A DNA stretch of 22,448 nucleotides, from assembly GCA_950071875.1 (NCBI GenBank), contig CATMNW010000008.1, positions 1-22,448 of the forward strand. The letters are read 5' to 3'. The notes under the pieces were generated by a model, which was not told the origin of the DNA, searched no databases, and saw only the letters and a list, made by a program, of their open reading frames with translations. This document shows, in pieces, positions 13,395 through 21,557 of the stretch. The translations under genes and the position numbers were made by a program. This DNA comes from an uncultured Erythrobacteraceae bacterium (lineage in GTDB: Bacteria; Pseudomonadota; Alphaproteobacteria; Sphingomonadales; Sphingomonadaceae). Each line of letters opens with the position of its first letter. Position 1 is the first letter of the stretch.

Positions 13395-16300
13395 ATGTTT
13401 CAGTCAGACCTTTTTCCCGCCCACCGACAATCTCAGGCCGTTCCGTTGGCCTGCGCTATCGGCGTCAAAATCACCGAGCGCCTCGCTTCTGGACGTCATC
13501 TCACTCGAGCCGATATTTCCGCTTTGTTCGCTGACGAGACCGGAGTTCAGGACTGGGGCAGCGCCTGGACCATCGACGACTACAACAATGCGATCGAGAT
13601 AGGCTCCCTGCTCTGGCTGCGTGGATCTTCGCGGATCGATCTGACGACCGGCTTCCACGAAGCGGAAGCGCGCTTCGACTGGCTCGAGGCGGCTCTACCA
13701 CCTCGTCACGTGCGCAGCGAAGGCCAGATCGAGCTTCAGCAATTCTCGACCCCTCCGATGCTGGCCTGGCTGCTTGCGAAAGCCGCGGCGCTTTCATCAC
13801 GGGATACGCTGCTCGAACCCTCCGCCGGCAATGGTGCTCTCGCGATCTGGGCCTACGGCCAAGCCGCATCGCTTACTCTAAACGAGATCGATGCTGGCAG
13901 ACGCGACAGCCTGGCACACATCTTTCCGAAGGCCGCAATCAGCTCCCACGATGGCGAACTTATTGCCGACTTGCATTGCGGCCCAATCCCCTCGGTCTTC
14001 CTGATGAACCCGCCCTTTGCGCGTAGCGAGGAACGCGGCAGCGACGGTGGTACAGCATTGCGCCATCTCCGAAGCGCATTCAGAGCTTGCGTTTGTGGCG
14101 GCAGGATTGTCGCGACCATGCCAGATGGTTTCGATGCTTCGCGCTTTGCCAAGGCACAGGACGAGGCTTCGCTGCGGCTCGATGTCCGGTTGCAGCGGAT
14201 GTTCACTCGGACGGGCACGGGGATCGCTGTCCGGCTGGTCGTGATCGACAAAATCCCGACGGGTAAAAGCCGACCGATCACCGGCGATACGTCCGAGTTG
14301 GGCGAGTTCCATGCGCTTCTCGCCGATCTTCCGCCTCGCGCCTTGATATCGGCTGAAGTGCGTCGCTTGCCGGTGCGCACGATGTCGAGGTCCGTGGAGC
14401 ACCGCGCAGCGATCCGACCTTCTGCACCCTTCGCGACGACGCCAGTCGCTGGGACCGATGCGGTCGAACTCAGCTATGCCGCACGAGCGGAAGCTGCACC
14501 TGTGCCTGAGCAGACAGGTATCTATCTCCCATATCGGCCAAGCCGCGTAGCGTTTGCCGATGCTTCGATGCATCCCACTCCCCTGGTGGAATCGGTCGCA
14601 ATGGGATCGGTCGCGGCACCTGTTCCGGATGTCCGACCGCTGCTGCCCGCCAACTGGAAAGCGGACAAACTTCTATCCGCGGCACAGTGCGAGACGCTGA
14701 TTTATGCGTGCCAGGCATTTGCCCGCGATCTACCGGCCCGATTCCGACCGAGTCAGGAAGGCACGATGCTCGAGCTGGCCGAAGACGGCCACGCCTATCG
14801 GCAGGGCTTCTTCCTTGGCGATGGGACCGGAGCGGGCAAGGGGCGGCAGATTGCGGCTGTGATGATGGACCGTTGGCTCGCGGGCGAACGTCGGCATATC
14901 TGGATCACCAAGAACGAGGCGCTGCTGGAAGATGCGCGCCGCGACTGGGAAGCGCTTGGCGGGCTGCCGCTCGATATCCAGCCCCTCTCGCGCTGGAAGC
15001 TTGGGCGACCCGTAACGCTGCCCGAAGGCATTCTGTTCGTCACCTATCCGACACTGCGCTCGGGCCGCGCCGAAGACACGCGCCTCGACCAGATCCTTGC
15101 CTGGACGGGCGAAGAGTTCGGAGGCGTGATTGCCTTCGACGAGTCCCATGCCATGGCCAATGCGCTTGGGTCTTCGAGCACGCGCGGCAGGGTCAAGGGC
15201 TCCGAGCAGGGGATGGCGGGCCTGAGGCTGCAGAACCATCTGCCGCGCGCCCGCGTGCTTTACGCCTCCGCCACCGGCGCGTCGGAGATCGCTAATCTTG
15301 GTTACACCGCGAGGCTCGGCCTCTGGGGACCCGAAACCGCTTTCCCGACGCATGAAGGCTTCATGACCGAGATCCGCGCCGGTGGTGTAGCAGCGATGGA
15401 ACTCGTTGCGCGCGACCTCAAGGCACAAGGTCTTTACCTCGCCCGCGCGCTGTCTTTTGCCGGGGTCGAATACGAGATCCTAGAACACTGCCTGACCGAA
15501 GCGCAGATCAGTATCTACGACGCCTATGCCGAAGCCTGGGCGATCATTCACCGCAATCTCGATGACGCGCTCGAAGCCACACGAGTCGTCGACGAGGACA
15601 GCGGCGATACGCTCAATCGCAATGCCAAGGCTGCCGCGCTGTCAAAATTTGAAGGCACAAAGCAGCGCTTCTTTGCGCAGCTGCTTCTGTCGATGAAACT
15701 GCCGAGTCTCATCCCGGCTATAGAAGAAGCGCTCGGTAAAGATCATTCGGTGGTCGTGCAGCTGGTTTCGACCGCTGAGGCCATGCTCGACCGCCGCCTC
15801 GCCGATCTCAGCGACGAGGAACGCGAGGCACTCGATATCGACCTTAGTCCGCGCGAATACGTCATCGACTATCTCGCCAAGAGCTTCCCGGTGCGCCTGA
15901 TGCAGGTCTTTACCGACGAGGACGGCAATCTGCGCTCCGAAGCGATGAGCGATGACGACGGTAATCCGGTTCTTTGCTCGCGTGCCATTGCCGCGCGCGA
16001 TGCGCTGATCGAACAGCTTTGCGCGCTTCCTCCAATCGCCACAGCGCTCGACGCGATCATCGAGCATTTTGGGACCGGGGCGGTCGCCGAAGTAACCGGG
16101 CGCAGCCGCAGGCTCGTTATCGGCAGGGATGGGCAGCAGCGGCTCGAACGGCGAAGCGGCAGTGCCAATGTCGCCGAAGCGCAGAGCTTCATGGAGGGCA
16201 CGAAGCGCATCCTCATCTTTTCTGATGCTGGCGGGACCGGGCGTTCCTATCATGCCGATCTCGACTGCCAGAACCAGCAGCGCCGCGTCCACTTCCTGCT

Positions 16301-17630
16301 CGAACCGGGCTGGCGGGCGGACAATGCAATCCAGGGGCTCGGTCGTACCAACCGCACCAACCAGTCCTCGGCCCCGCTGTTCCGACCGGTGACCACCGAT
16401 GTGAAGGGCGAACGGCGGTTTATCTCGACCATCGCTCGCAGGCTCGACAGCCTTGGTGCCCTGACGCGAGGACAGCGCCAGACCGGCGGTCAGAACCTCT
16501 TCGATCCGGCCGATAATCTCGAAAGCGATTATGCTAGGGATGCACTCAGCCGTTGGTTCCACTTGTTGTATGATGGCAAGCTGGAGGCGACGAGCTTCGG
16601 CGATTTCGTCGAGCGAACCGGCCTTCGGCTCGAGAATCCCGATGGCGGGCTGACCGACAACCTTCCGACTATCCAGCGCTGGCTCAACCGCATCCTTGCT
16701 CTGCCGATTGCGCTCCAAAATTCTATCTTCGATGAATATCTGGGGTTGGTCGAAGCGCGAATCGAGGCAGCGCGCGAAGCTGGAACTCTCGATCTGGGCC
16801 TTGAGACGGTTCGCGTCGATAGCTTCGAAGTTCTCAGCGACGAGCTTTTGCGAGCCGATCCTGTTACCGGCGCAGAAACCCGCCTGGTCTCGCTTGGGGT
16901 GAAACGCCACCTACGCCCGCTCCGACTGAAGCGTCTCGTGCGGATGCACGAGATCGGGTCGCTTCATGCCATCCCGTTACGCAATGCGCGATCGGGCAAG
17001 GTTGCTCTCTCGGTCCCGGCCCGGCGGCTCATTGCCGATGATGGCGCGGTGATCGAACGCCGTCGGCTGCTCCGGCCGCTCAAATCGGCTAACTGGACGA
17101 TCGAGGCACTCGGTGAAAGCTTGTGGGAGGAGATCGGCGTGACCGAGTTCACCAAGGCCTGGTGCACCGAGGAAGTTAAGGCAGCCGCTTCGCCAGTGAC
17201 CGAGCGCCTTCACCTCGCAACCGGGCTGCTTTTGCCGGTCTGGAATCGCTTGGCGGGAGCTCATGTTTGCGTCACCCGGCTCGTTGCCGAGGACGGCCAG
17301 TCGATCATCGGGCGCGAAGTGCTCGATGTCGATCTCGCCAAGATTGCCGAAACGTTCGGACTGGCAGGGGTGGCCGGTCCCTTGCCCGACGAACTGGGGA
17401 AGCTGGTTTTGGCGAGCGGCACGCCGCAGCCTCTTGCCAGTCATGACGCGCTGATGGTCAAACGCTCGCTGGTCGGAGGCGAGCAACGGCTCGAACTTAC
17501 GGGATACGCGCCTGATCGGCTCGACTGGTACAAAACCATGGGCTGTTTCACCGAGATCATTCGTTACCGCACGCGACTGTTCGTGCCGGTCTCCAAAGCA
17601 TCGATCATTCTACCCGCCCTGGCCGTCTGA
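13395..17630 (+). CDS. Adenine methyltransferase-Strawberry notch helicase fusion
   Basis: This 1411-residue cytosolic protein combines two machines. Residues about 110-290 form a class I DNA methyltransferase domain: FSTPPMLAWLL, the SAM-binding EPSAGNGALA (141-150) and the catalytic NPPF (205-208) typical of N6-adenine enzymes. Residues about 415-1010 form a Strawberry notch-type superfamily 2 helicase or translocase. It has Walker A-like GDGTGAGKGRQ (475-485), DESH (582-585), SATG (625-628) and an arginine-finger segment IQGLGRTNRTNQ (979-990). The remaining 400 residues are typical of the Sno C-terminal region, with no recognised enzyme motif. Similar proteins occur in conjugative elements and phages, where a role in protecting or remodelling incoming DNA is proposed. 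I chose ATG 13395 because AGGAGGA lies eight bases upstream; an in-frame ATG at 13368 has no ribosome site. Confidence 0.88.
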   Translation: MFQSDLFPAHRQSQAVPLACAIGVKITERLASGRHLTRADISALFADETGVQDWGSAWTIDDYNNAIEIGSLLWLRGSSRIDLTTGFHEAEARFDWLEAALPPRHVRSEGQIELQQFSTPPMLAWLLAKAAALSSRDTLLEPSAGNGALAIWAYGQAASLTLNEIDAGRRDSLAHIFPKAAISSHDGELIADLHCGPIPSVFLMNPPFARSEERGSDGGTALRHLRSAFRACVCGGRIVATMPDGFDASRFAKAQDEASLRLDVRLQRMFTRTGTGIAVRLVVIDKIPTGKSRPITGDTSELGEFHALLADLPPRALISAEVRRLPVRTMSRSVEHRAAIRPSAPFATTPVAGTDAVELSYAARAEAAPVPEQTGIYLPYRPSRVAFADASMHPTPLVESVAMGSVAAPVPDVRPLLPANWKADKLLSAAQCETLIYACQAFARDLPARFRPSQEGTMLELAEDGHAYRQGFFLGDGTGAGKGRQIAAVMMDRWLAGERRHIWITKNEALLEDARRDWEALGGLPLDIQPLSRWKLGRPVTLPEGILFVTYPTLRSGRAEDTRLDQILAWTGEEFGGVIAFDESHAMANALGSSSTRGRVKGSEQGMAGLRLQNHLPRARVLYASATGASEIANLGYTARLGLWGPETAFPTHEGFMTEIRAGGVAAMELVARDLKAQGLYLARALSFAGVEYEILEHCLTEAQISIYDAYAEAWAIIHRNLDDALEATRVVDEDSGDTLNRNAKAAALSKFEGTKQRFFAQLLLSMKLPSLIPAIEEALGKDHSVVVQLVSTAEAMLDRRLADLSDEEREALDIDLSPREYVIDYLAKSFPVRLMQVFTDEDGNLRSEAMSDDDGNPVLCSRAIAARDALIEQLCALPPIATALDAIIEHFGTGAVAEVTGRSRRLVIGRDGQQRLERRSGSANVAEAQSFMEGTKRILIFSDAGGTGRSYHADLDCQNQQRRVHFLLEPGWRADNAIQGLGRTNRTNQSSAPLFRPVTTDVKGERRFISTIARRLDSLGALTRGQRQTGGQNLFDPADNLESDYARDALSRWFHLLYDGKLEATSFGDFVERTGLRLENPDGGLTDNLPTIQRWLNRILALPIALQNSIFDEYLGLVEARIEAAREAGTLDLGLETVRVDSFEVLSDELLRADPVTGAETRLVSLGVKRHLRPLRLKRLVRMHEIGSLHAIPLRNARSGKVALSVPARRLIADDGAVIERRRLLRPLKSANWTIEALGESLWEEIGVTEFTKAWCTEEVKAAASPVTERLHLATGLLLPVWNRLAGAHVCVTRLVAEDGQSIIGREVLDVDLAKIAETFGLAGVAGPLPDELGKLVLASGTPQPLASHDALMVKRSLVGGEQRLELTGYAPDRLDWYKTMGCFTEIIRYRTRLFVPVSKASIILPALAV

Positions 17631-17658
17631 ACAGCGATCAGCCGCATGGCGATGGGTT

Positions 17659-17729
17659 AGAGGGGAGGGTGCCTTTGGGCTAGTCGGGCCATGCATGCCG
17701 CATGGCTCCTTCCCATCAGGAGACTACCC
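17659..17729 (+). promoter_or_regulatory. Structured leader of the parB-like gene
   Basis: The box AGAGGGGAGGG followed by GCCTTTGGGC (17659-17680) is followed by a perfect 7-bp hairpin, GCCATGC (17688-17694) with GCATGGC (17700-17706). An alternative 5-bp stem, CTCCT (17706-17710) with AGGAG (17718-17722), would occlude the Shine-Dalgarno. The two stems share base 17706 and so compete, which would suit a switch. The box is 20 of 22 identical to the one before ardC. Confidence 0.5.
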
Positions 17730-19697
17730 ATGATCCAATCAATTTCCTTGAAAAAGCTTGTCCCGAGCCCGCGCAATGTGCGCAAAACCAGCGATCCTGC
17801 TGCCGACGAACAATTGAAAACCGATATCGCAGCACGAGGTCTGTTGCAGAACCTTGTTGTGCGCAAGGCGAAGCGCGGCAAATTCGAGGTCGAGGCCGGA
17901 GGTCGCCGCCTCGCTGCGCTTCAGGCGCTTGCCGAAGACGGTACGCTGGCCAAAACCCACGAAGTGACTTGCCTGGTCATCGAAGGCGAGGAAAGCGAGG
18001 TCCGCGAAGCAAGCCTTGCCGAAAATTTCCAGCGTCTCGCCATGAACCCGGCCGATGAAGCGCAGGCATTCTCGGCCATTATCGAGGCTGGTGGCTGCGT
18101 TGAGGACGTGGCGCGTCGCTTTGGCCTGACTGTCCGCTTCGTTGAAGGCCGCTTGCGACTGGCCGCACTTGCCCCCTGCGTGTTCGAAGCGCTTGCGGAT
18201 GGCACAATCACCTTAGACATGGCCAAGGCCTACGGCGCGATCTCTGATGCCGATCGCCAGGCGCATGTCTATGCCGAACTGCAGGACGCCTGGTACCAAA
18301 TCACGCCCGAAACGATCCGCCGTATGGTGTTAGATGCCAGCGTGCGCGGCTCAGACCCGCGGGCTGTTCTGGTCGGACGCGACGCTTATCTTGCCGCAGG
18401 TGGTCGCATCGAGCGCGAGCTATTTGACGATGATGCCAGCGAAAGCTGGATCGATATCGCGCTGCTTGAAGACCTCGCGCACAAGGCCATGGATGAAGCG
18501 GCAACGAAAAGCGCCCAAGAGCAGGGCCTTGCTTGGGTGAGACCGACGCTTGGCAACTATGTCAGCCATGACCTCGTTGAAGGCCTCAATCGCTTGCCGT
18601 GCGAACCTGTGCCGATGACCGAGCAAGAGGCGCAGGAACTCGGTGAACTCGAGGCCGGCTACGACCGGGTGGCCGCTATTCTCGAAGACGAAGACAGCGA
18701 CGAGGACGAGGTCGCCAAGGCCGAAGAAGAACTGGTCGCAATCGATCGTGCAATGCGTGCGCTCAACGATCGGCCACCGGTGCTCGCCGACGATCTCAAG
18801 GCAGACGCCGGCGCCTTCCTCGTTCTCTCGCGCAATGGTGAGCCCGCTCTGGTCCCGCAATTCTACACTGAGAGCGAAGTAATCTCGGAAGACGACGGTG
18901 TGGTCGAGCCGGTCGCCGTGGGCACCGAGACCAAGGGTAGAGGCAATTCGCTCTCTCAGCGCCTGCTCGATGAGTTGGCCATGCAACGCCGCGACATACT
19001 GGCTATCCACGTGGCAAACGATCCTGCGCTCGCGCTCGACTTCATGGTTTTCACGCTTGCCGATGCTGATGGGCAAGACTGGCGTGCGAAGAAGGCTTCG
19101 ACGATCTCAGGTTCGGCAGAGACTGGCCCCGTTACAGGTTTTGAGGCCAAGGATGCACCCGCTAGCGCCGCGCTCGCCGAGTTCGCCGGCAGTCTCGACG
19201 AGAGCTGGCGCTCTGGCGAAAGTGATGTCGAACGGTTCGAAGCTTTCCGGGCACTGTCCCATGAAGCAAGGTCCGCATGGCTCGGCCATGTCGTGTCGCG
19301 CACGCTCGTAGCCAGCCTGGCTTGCGAGGGTGAGCGCTCGGCTCCTCTCCACGAGGCAATCGGCGGCTTGCTTGAAATCGAGACCGCACATTGGTGGCGG
19401 CCGACTGCGGCAAATTATTTCGACCGCGTGGCGAAAGCAAAGACGCTCGAGGCGCTTGACGCTGCGGGCGGGCCTGAATTGGTCAGCCGCTATTCGGCTT
19501 CCAAGAAGGCTGAGCTTGCCAGCGCTGCCGAACGCATCTTCTCGGGCAATTTCATCGGTGAGGCGGGCACCAAGGAGCGTGCGCTCGCCTGGGTTCCGGA
19601 CATCATGTATTTTCGAGGAACCGCTGAACCCGACGAAACGGTTGATCCTGATGAAAATGACGAAAGCGATGTCGAGATCACCGAGCAGGCCGCCTGA
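17730..19697 (+). CDS. Large ParB/RepB/Spo0J-family protein
   Basis: The first 170 residues of this 655-residue protein form a ParB N-terminal module. LKTDIAARGLLQNLVVR is followed by the nucleotide-binding motifs AGGRRLAAL (56-64) and ENFQR (98-102), then an HTH (about 122-145; VEDVARRFGLTVRFVEGRL). These motifs bind CTP in canonical ParB, so CTP-gated DNA binding is plausible. The remaining 480 residues are far longer than chromosomal ParB (about 300). They contain a very acidic stretch (EDEDSDEDEVAKAEEE, about 315-330) and an acidic C-terminal tail. No parA is adjacent, so a role in element DNA protection or anti-defence is as likely as segregation. ATG 17730 follows AGGAG by 7-8 bases; an upstream ATG at 17691 lies inside the leader hairpin. 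A strong terminator follows the gene. Confidence 0.88.
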   Translation: MIQSISLKKLVPSPRNVRKTSDPAADEQLKTDIAARGLLQNLVVRKAKRGKFEVEAGGRRLAALQALAEDGTLAKTHEVTCLVIEGEESEVREASLAENFQRLAMNPADEAQAFSAIIEAGGCVEDVARRFGLTVRFVEGRLRLAALAPCVFEALADGTITLDMAKAYGAISDADRQAHVYAELQDAWYQITPETIRRMVLDASVRGSDPRAVLVGRDAYLAAGGRIERELFDDDASESWIDIALLEDLAHKAMDEAATKSAQEQGLAWVRPTLGNYVSHDLVEGLNRLPCEPVPMTEQEAQELGELEAGYDRVAAILEDEDSDEDEVAKAEEELVAIDRAMRALNDRPPVLADDLKADAGAFLVLSRNGEPALVPQFYTESEVISEDDGVVEPVAVGTETKGRGNSLSQRLLDELAMQRRDILAIHVANDPALALDFMVFTLADADGQDWRAKKASTISGSAETGPVTGFEAKDAPASAALAEFAGSLDESWRSGESDVERFEAFRALSHEARSAWLGHVVSRTLVASLACEGERSAPLHEAIGGLLEIETAHWWRPTAANYFDRVAKAKTLEALDAAGGPELVSRYSASKKAELASAAERIFSGNFIGEAGTKERALAWVPDIMYFRGTAEPDETVDPDENDESDVEITEQAA

Positions 19698-19727
19698 TCC
19701 CTCCTGACAGGTTGAAGCCGTTCGGTA

Positions 19728-19762
19728 GGCGGTCCGTCCCTTCGGGGCGGGCCGCCTTTTCT
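19728..19762 (+). terminator. Intrinsic terminator after the parB-like gene
   Basis: A GC-rich stem with GGCGG (19728-19732) and CCGCC (19752-19756) closes an inner CCC/GGG stem on a TTCG tetraloop (19741-19744), with one bulged T. TTTTCTC follows at once. This is a textbook rho-independent terminator. It implies that the ardC-like gene downstream has its own promoter. Confidence 0.85.
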
Positions 19763-19800
19763 CGTTAAGACCAGCTTGGGTTCCGCCATCGGCAAGGATC

Positions 19801-19866
19801 AGAGGGGAGGGGGCTTTTGGGCATCTGGCCCGGTGCAATTTCGTCCGGGCAATCAGGAGATTTCTC
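19801..19866 (+). promoter_or_regulatory. Structured leader of the ardC-like gene
   Basis: The box AGAGGGGAGGG followed by GCTTTTGGGC (19801-19822) is followed by a perfect 6-bp hairpin, GCCCGG (19828-19833) with CCGGGC (19845-19850). CTG (19825-19827) can extend the stem to CAG in the ribosome site across a bulge. AGGAG and ATG 19867 follow. Layout equals that of the parB-like leader, but the stem sequence is different. No convincing promoter could be placed between the terminator and the box. Confidence 0.5.
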
Positions 19867-20814
19867 ATGCGTAAGCTCAAACGCTCGCCAGCCTCCCGTT
19901 CACCGGCCCAGTCTCCGGCAGCACGGATTACCGCCACCATCATCGAAAAGCTTGAACAGGGCACCAAGCCTTGGATCAAACCCTGGCGCGGAGTTCCAAT
20001 CTCCCGCCCTTTGCGCAGCTGCGGCACGCCATACCGGGGCATGAATACCTTCTGGCTGTGGATGATGGCCGAGGCATCAGGCTTCGCCTCGCCCTACTGG
20101 ATGACTTACCGCCAGTGCGCAAAACTTGGCGGTCACGTGCGAAAAGGTGAGAAGTCGAGCATCGCCATCTTCTACAAGACCTACGAAAAGGAAGTCGAAA
20201 CGCCCGATGGCGGCGAAGACACCGAGACCCGCCGCGTCCTCAAGTCCTACGCAATCTTCAATGCGGATCAGTGCGATGACCTTCCGGCCATGTACAGTCC
20301 CGCGCCACTCGTGGAGCCGGTAGAACCCGCCGGGCGACAGCATAAGCTCGATGCATTCTTTGCGCAGATCGATGCGCAGCTGCGGCACAAGGGTAGCGAA
20401 GCCTATTACGAGCCGGTCCGCGACCGCATCACCATGCCGCCTGCCACCCTGTTCGAGGGATTTGACCATTACTACGCGACACTTGCCCATGAGCTGTCGC
20501 ACTGGACCGGGCATTCGTCCCGGCTTGACCGCGATCTCAAGAACCGTTTCGGTAGCGAAGCCTATGCCGCTGAAGAACTCGTAGCCGAGCTTTCCTCGGC
20601 GATCTTGGGCGCTGAACTGGGACTTCCCGTTACTCACCTCGACAATCATGCCAGCTACATATCGCATTGGTTGAAGCTCTTGAAATCGGACGACAGGGCC
20701 ATGCTGATGGCAGCGGCTAAGGCTGAGGAAGCATCATCGCTGTTACTCCGTCTTGGCGGCCATGACGAACGCAGCGACTCTGCATTCGGCGATGATCTCG
20801 CCGAAGTTGCGTGA
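19867..20814 (+). CDS. ardC: ArdC-type antirestriction / polyvalent metallopeptidase protein
   Basis: The N-terminal half of this 315-residue protein is an ArdC-N (DUF1738-type) single-stranded DNA-binding domain. It shows ITATIIEKLEQGTKPWIKPW (21-40), PYRGMNTFWLWM (55-66) and GGHVRKGEKSS (88-98). The C-terminal half is a zincin-like metallopeptidase with HELSHWTGH (208-216; His208, Glu209 and His212) and a downstream acidic ligand in AAEELVAEL (234-242). ArdC proteins enter recipients or are made early during conjugation, bind single-stranded DNA and protect incoming DNA from type I restriction. The peptidase is thought to cut host defence proteins. All metal ligands appear present. The stop overlaps the purine-rich ribosome site of the next gene, so those two are likely co-translated. 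The gene symbol is by family, not by demonstrated activity. Confidence 0.92.
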   Translation: MRKLKRSPASRSPAQSPAARITATIIEKLEQGTKPWIKPWRGVPISRPLRSCGTPYRGMNTFWLWMMAEASGFASPYWMTYRQCAKLGGHVRKGEKSSIAIFYKTYEKEVETPDGGEDTETRRVLKSYAIFNADQCDDLPAMYSPAPLVEPVEPAGRQHKLDAFFAQIDAQLRHKGSEAYYEPVRDRITMPPATLFEGFDHYYATLAHELSHWTGHSSRLDRDLKNRFGSEAYAAEELVAELSSAILGAELGLPVTHLDNHASYISHWLKLLKSDDRAMLMAAAKAEEASSLLLRLGGHDERSDSAFGDDLAEVA

Positions 20815-20826
20815 GGGGAGCACATC

Positions 20827-21288
20827 ATGGGACGCTCTGTCAGCTACCCGCAAGGGGCCATCGTCGCTTTCCGCCTGATCGAGAGCGGAGCGAGGGGCGA
20901 CCTCGACTGGCAATATGAATGCCTGGTCGAAGATGTTGTCAGCACTGCGCGCCAAGCCTTCCCCTCACTTTTGCCTCACGATGGCTGGCGTGGACGCGAA
21001 GATCGGATACTGCTCCGGAATGCCTATGCCGATTGCGGCATTTCCATTTATTGCGGTCTCGCAGCCGTCTGGCTCGTCGAACGGAATGACAGCTGCTACT
21101 GGGAAGCCGATTATGACCGACCCAGAACTGGCCGAGCTCAGCGATGGCTTGACCAGGTGTCCGGCAACTTCTTGCAGATGTTCGGGGAGATTCGTCAGAT
21201 CGGGCGCTTCTCCAATGGCGAGGGCGTATTCGAGCGGATCCATGTATCACCGCGAAGGCCACGAGATCGGCAGGCAGCCGAAAACTAG
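20827..21288 (+). CDS. Small conserved-type hypothetical protein beginning MGRSVSYP
   Basis: I cannot assign a function. The 153-residue product is soluble, with no signal peptide or membrane helix. Its core (about residues 25-90: DLDWQYECLVEDV, FPSLLPHDGWRGREDRILL, CGISIYCGLAAVWL) looks like a compact alpha/beta fold. From memory, short proteins starting MGRSVS with a GREDxxxL segment and an EYCG- or YCGL-type strand recur in phages and integrative elements. The basic tail (SPRRPRDRQAAE) could contact nucleic acid. GAGGGGAG begins inside the ardC stop codon, six bases before the ATG, so the two are translationally coupled. Unlike its neighbours it has no hairpin leader. Confidence 0.75.
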   Translation: MGRSVSYPQGAIVAFRLIESGARGDLDWQYECLVEDVVSTARQAFPSLLPHDGWRGREDRILLRNAYADCGISIYCGLAAVWLVERNDSCYWEADYDRPRTGRAQRWLDQVSGNFLQMFGEIRQIGRFSNGEGVFERIHVSPRRPRDRQAAEN

Positions 21289-21557
21289 TTGTTCGTGCAG
21301 GCCCCGCTGATGATGTCGGCAAAGGAACTACGTCATGCCTCGTGCCTGTCCGCCGGGAGAGGCCCTGGACCGGCCGTGGTCTGGCACAACCTGCAAGGCT
21401 GCGGCCCGTGTGGCCCGCGCCAGCCTTGCCTTGCAGGTTTCCCGCTTCGCGGTGCGCCAGCCCCCTTATTCCGGCCCTGATCGGGCTCCGGCGGACAAGG
21501 AGCGAGACATTCCGGTTTCGTAAGCTTTGCCGCCTGAGCACATCAGGAGGCTTAATC
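21289..21557 (+). other. Structured gene-free segment and leader before the DUF2493 gene
   Basis: No convincing gene lies here. A perfect 12-bp inverted repeat, AACCTGCAAGGC (21388-21399) with GCCTTGCAGGTT (21428-21439), has a 28-nt loop. CTGGC (21381-21385) and GCCAG (21454-21458) can add an outer stem. At the 3' end GCC-G-CCTGA (21529-21537) pairs with TCAGG-A-GGC (21543-21551) around a 5-nt loop, with a single G-A mismatch. This encloses the whole AGGAGG ribosome site (21545-21550) of the next gene. Possible roles are a regulatory RNA, a single-stranded promoter or a replication/transfer site. Confidence 0.5.
21388..21439. repeat. Perfect 12-bp inverted repeat
   Basis: AACCTGCAAGGC (21388-21399) and GCCTTGCAGGTT (21428-21439) are exact reverse complements across 28 nt. 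The loop contains a smaller competing stem (GGCTG 21397-21401 with CAGCC 21421-21425). It lies between two genes and no T-run follows, so it is not a simple terminator. Confidence 0.75.

Noticed and set aside
15642..16910. 422-residue antisense open frame inside the helicase gene
   Set aside because: It is antisense to the conserved helicase C-terminal region and lacks its own ribosome site and family signature.
19617..19642. Possible third EcfG promoter (GGAACC-N16-CGGT)
   Set aside because: The -10 reads CGGT rather than CGTT, it is inside the parB-like coding region, and a terminator follows before any gene start.
21335..21523. 62-residue open frame in the structured segment before the SLOG gene
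   Set aside because: No ribosome site, composition typical of GC-rich non-coding frames, and it crosses both arms of the 12-bp inverted repeat. A structural explanation fits better.
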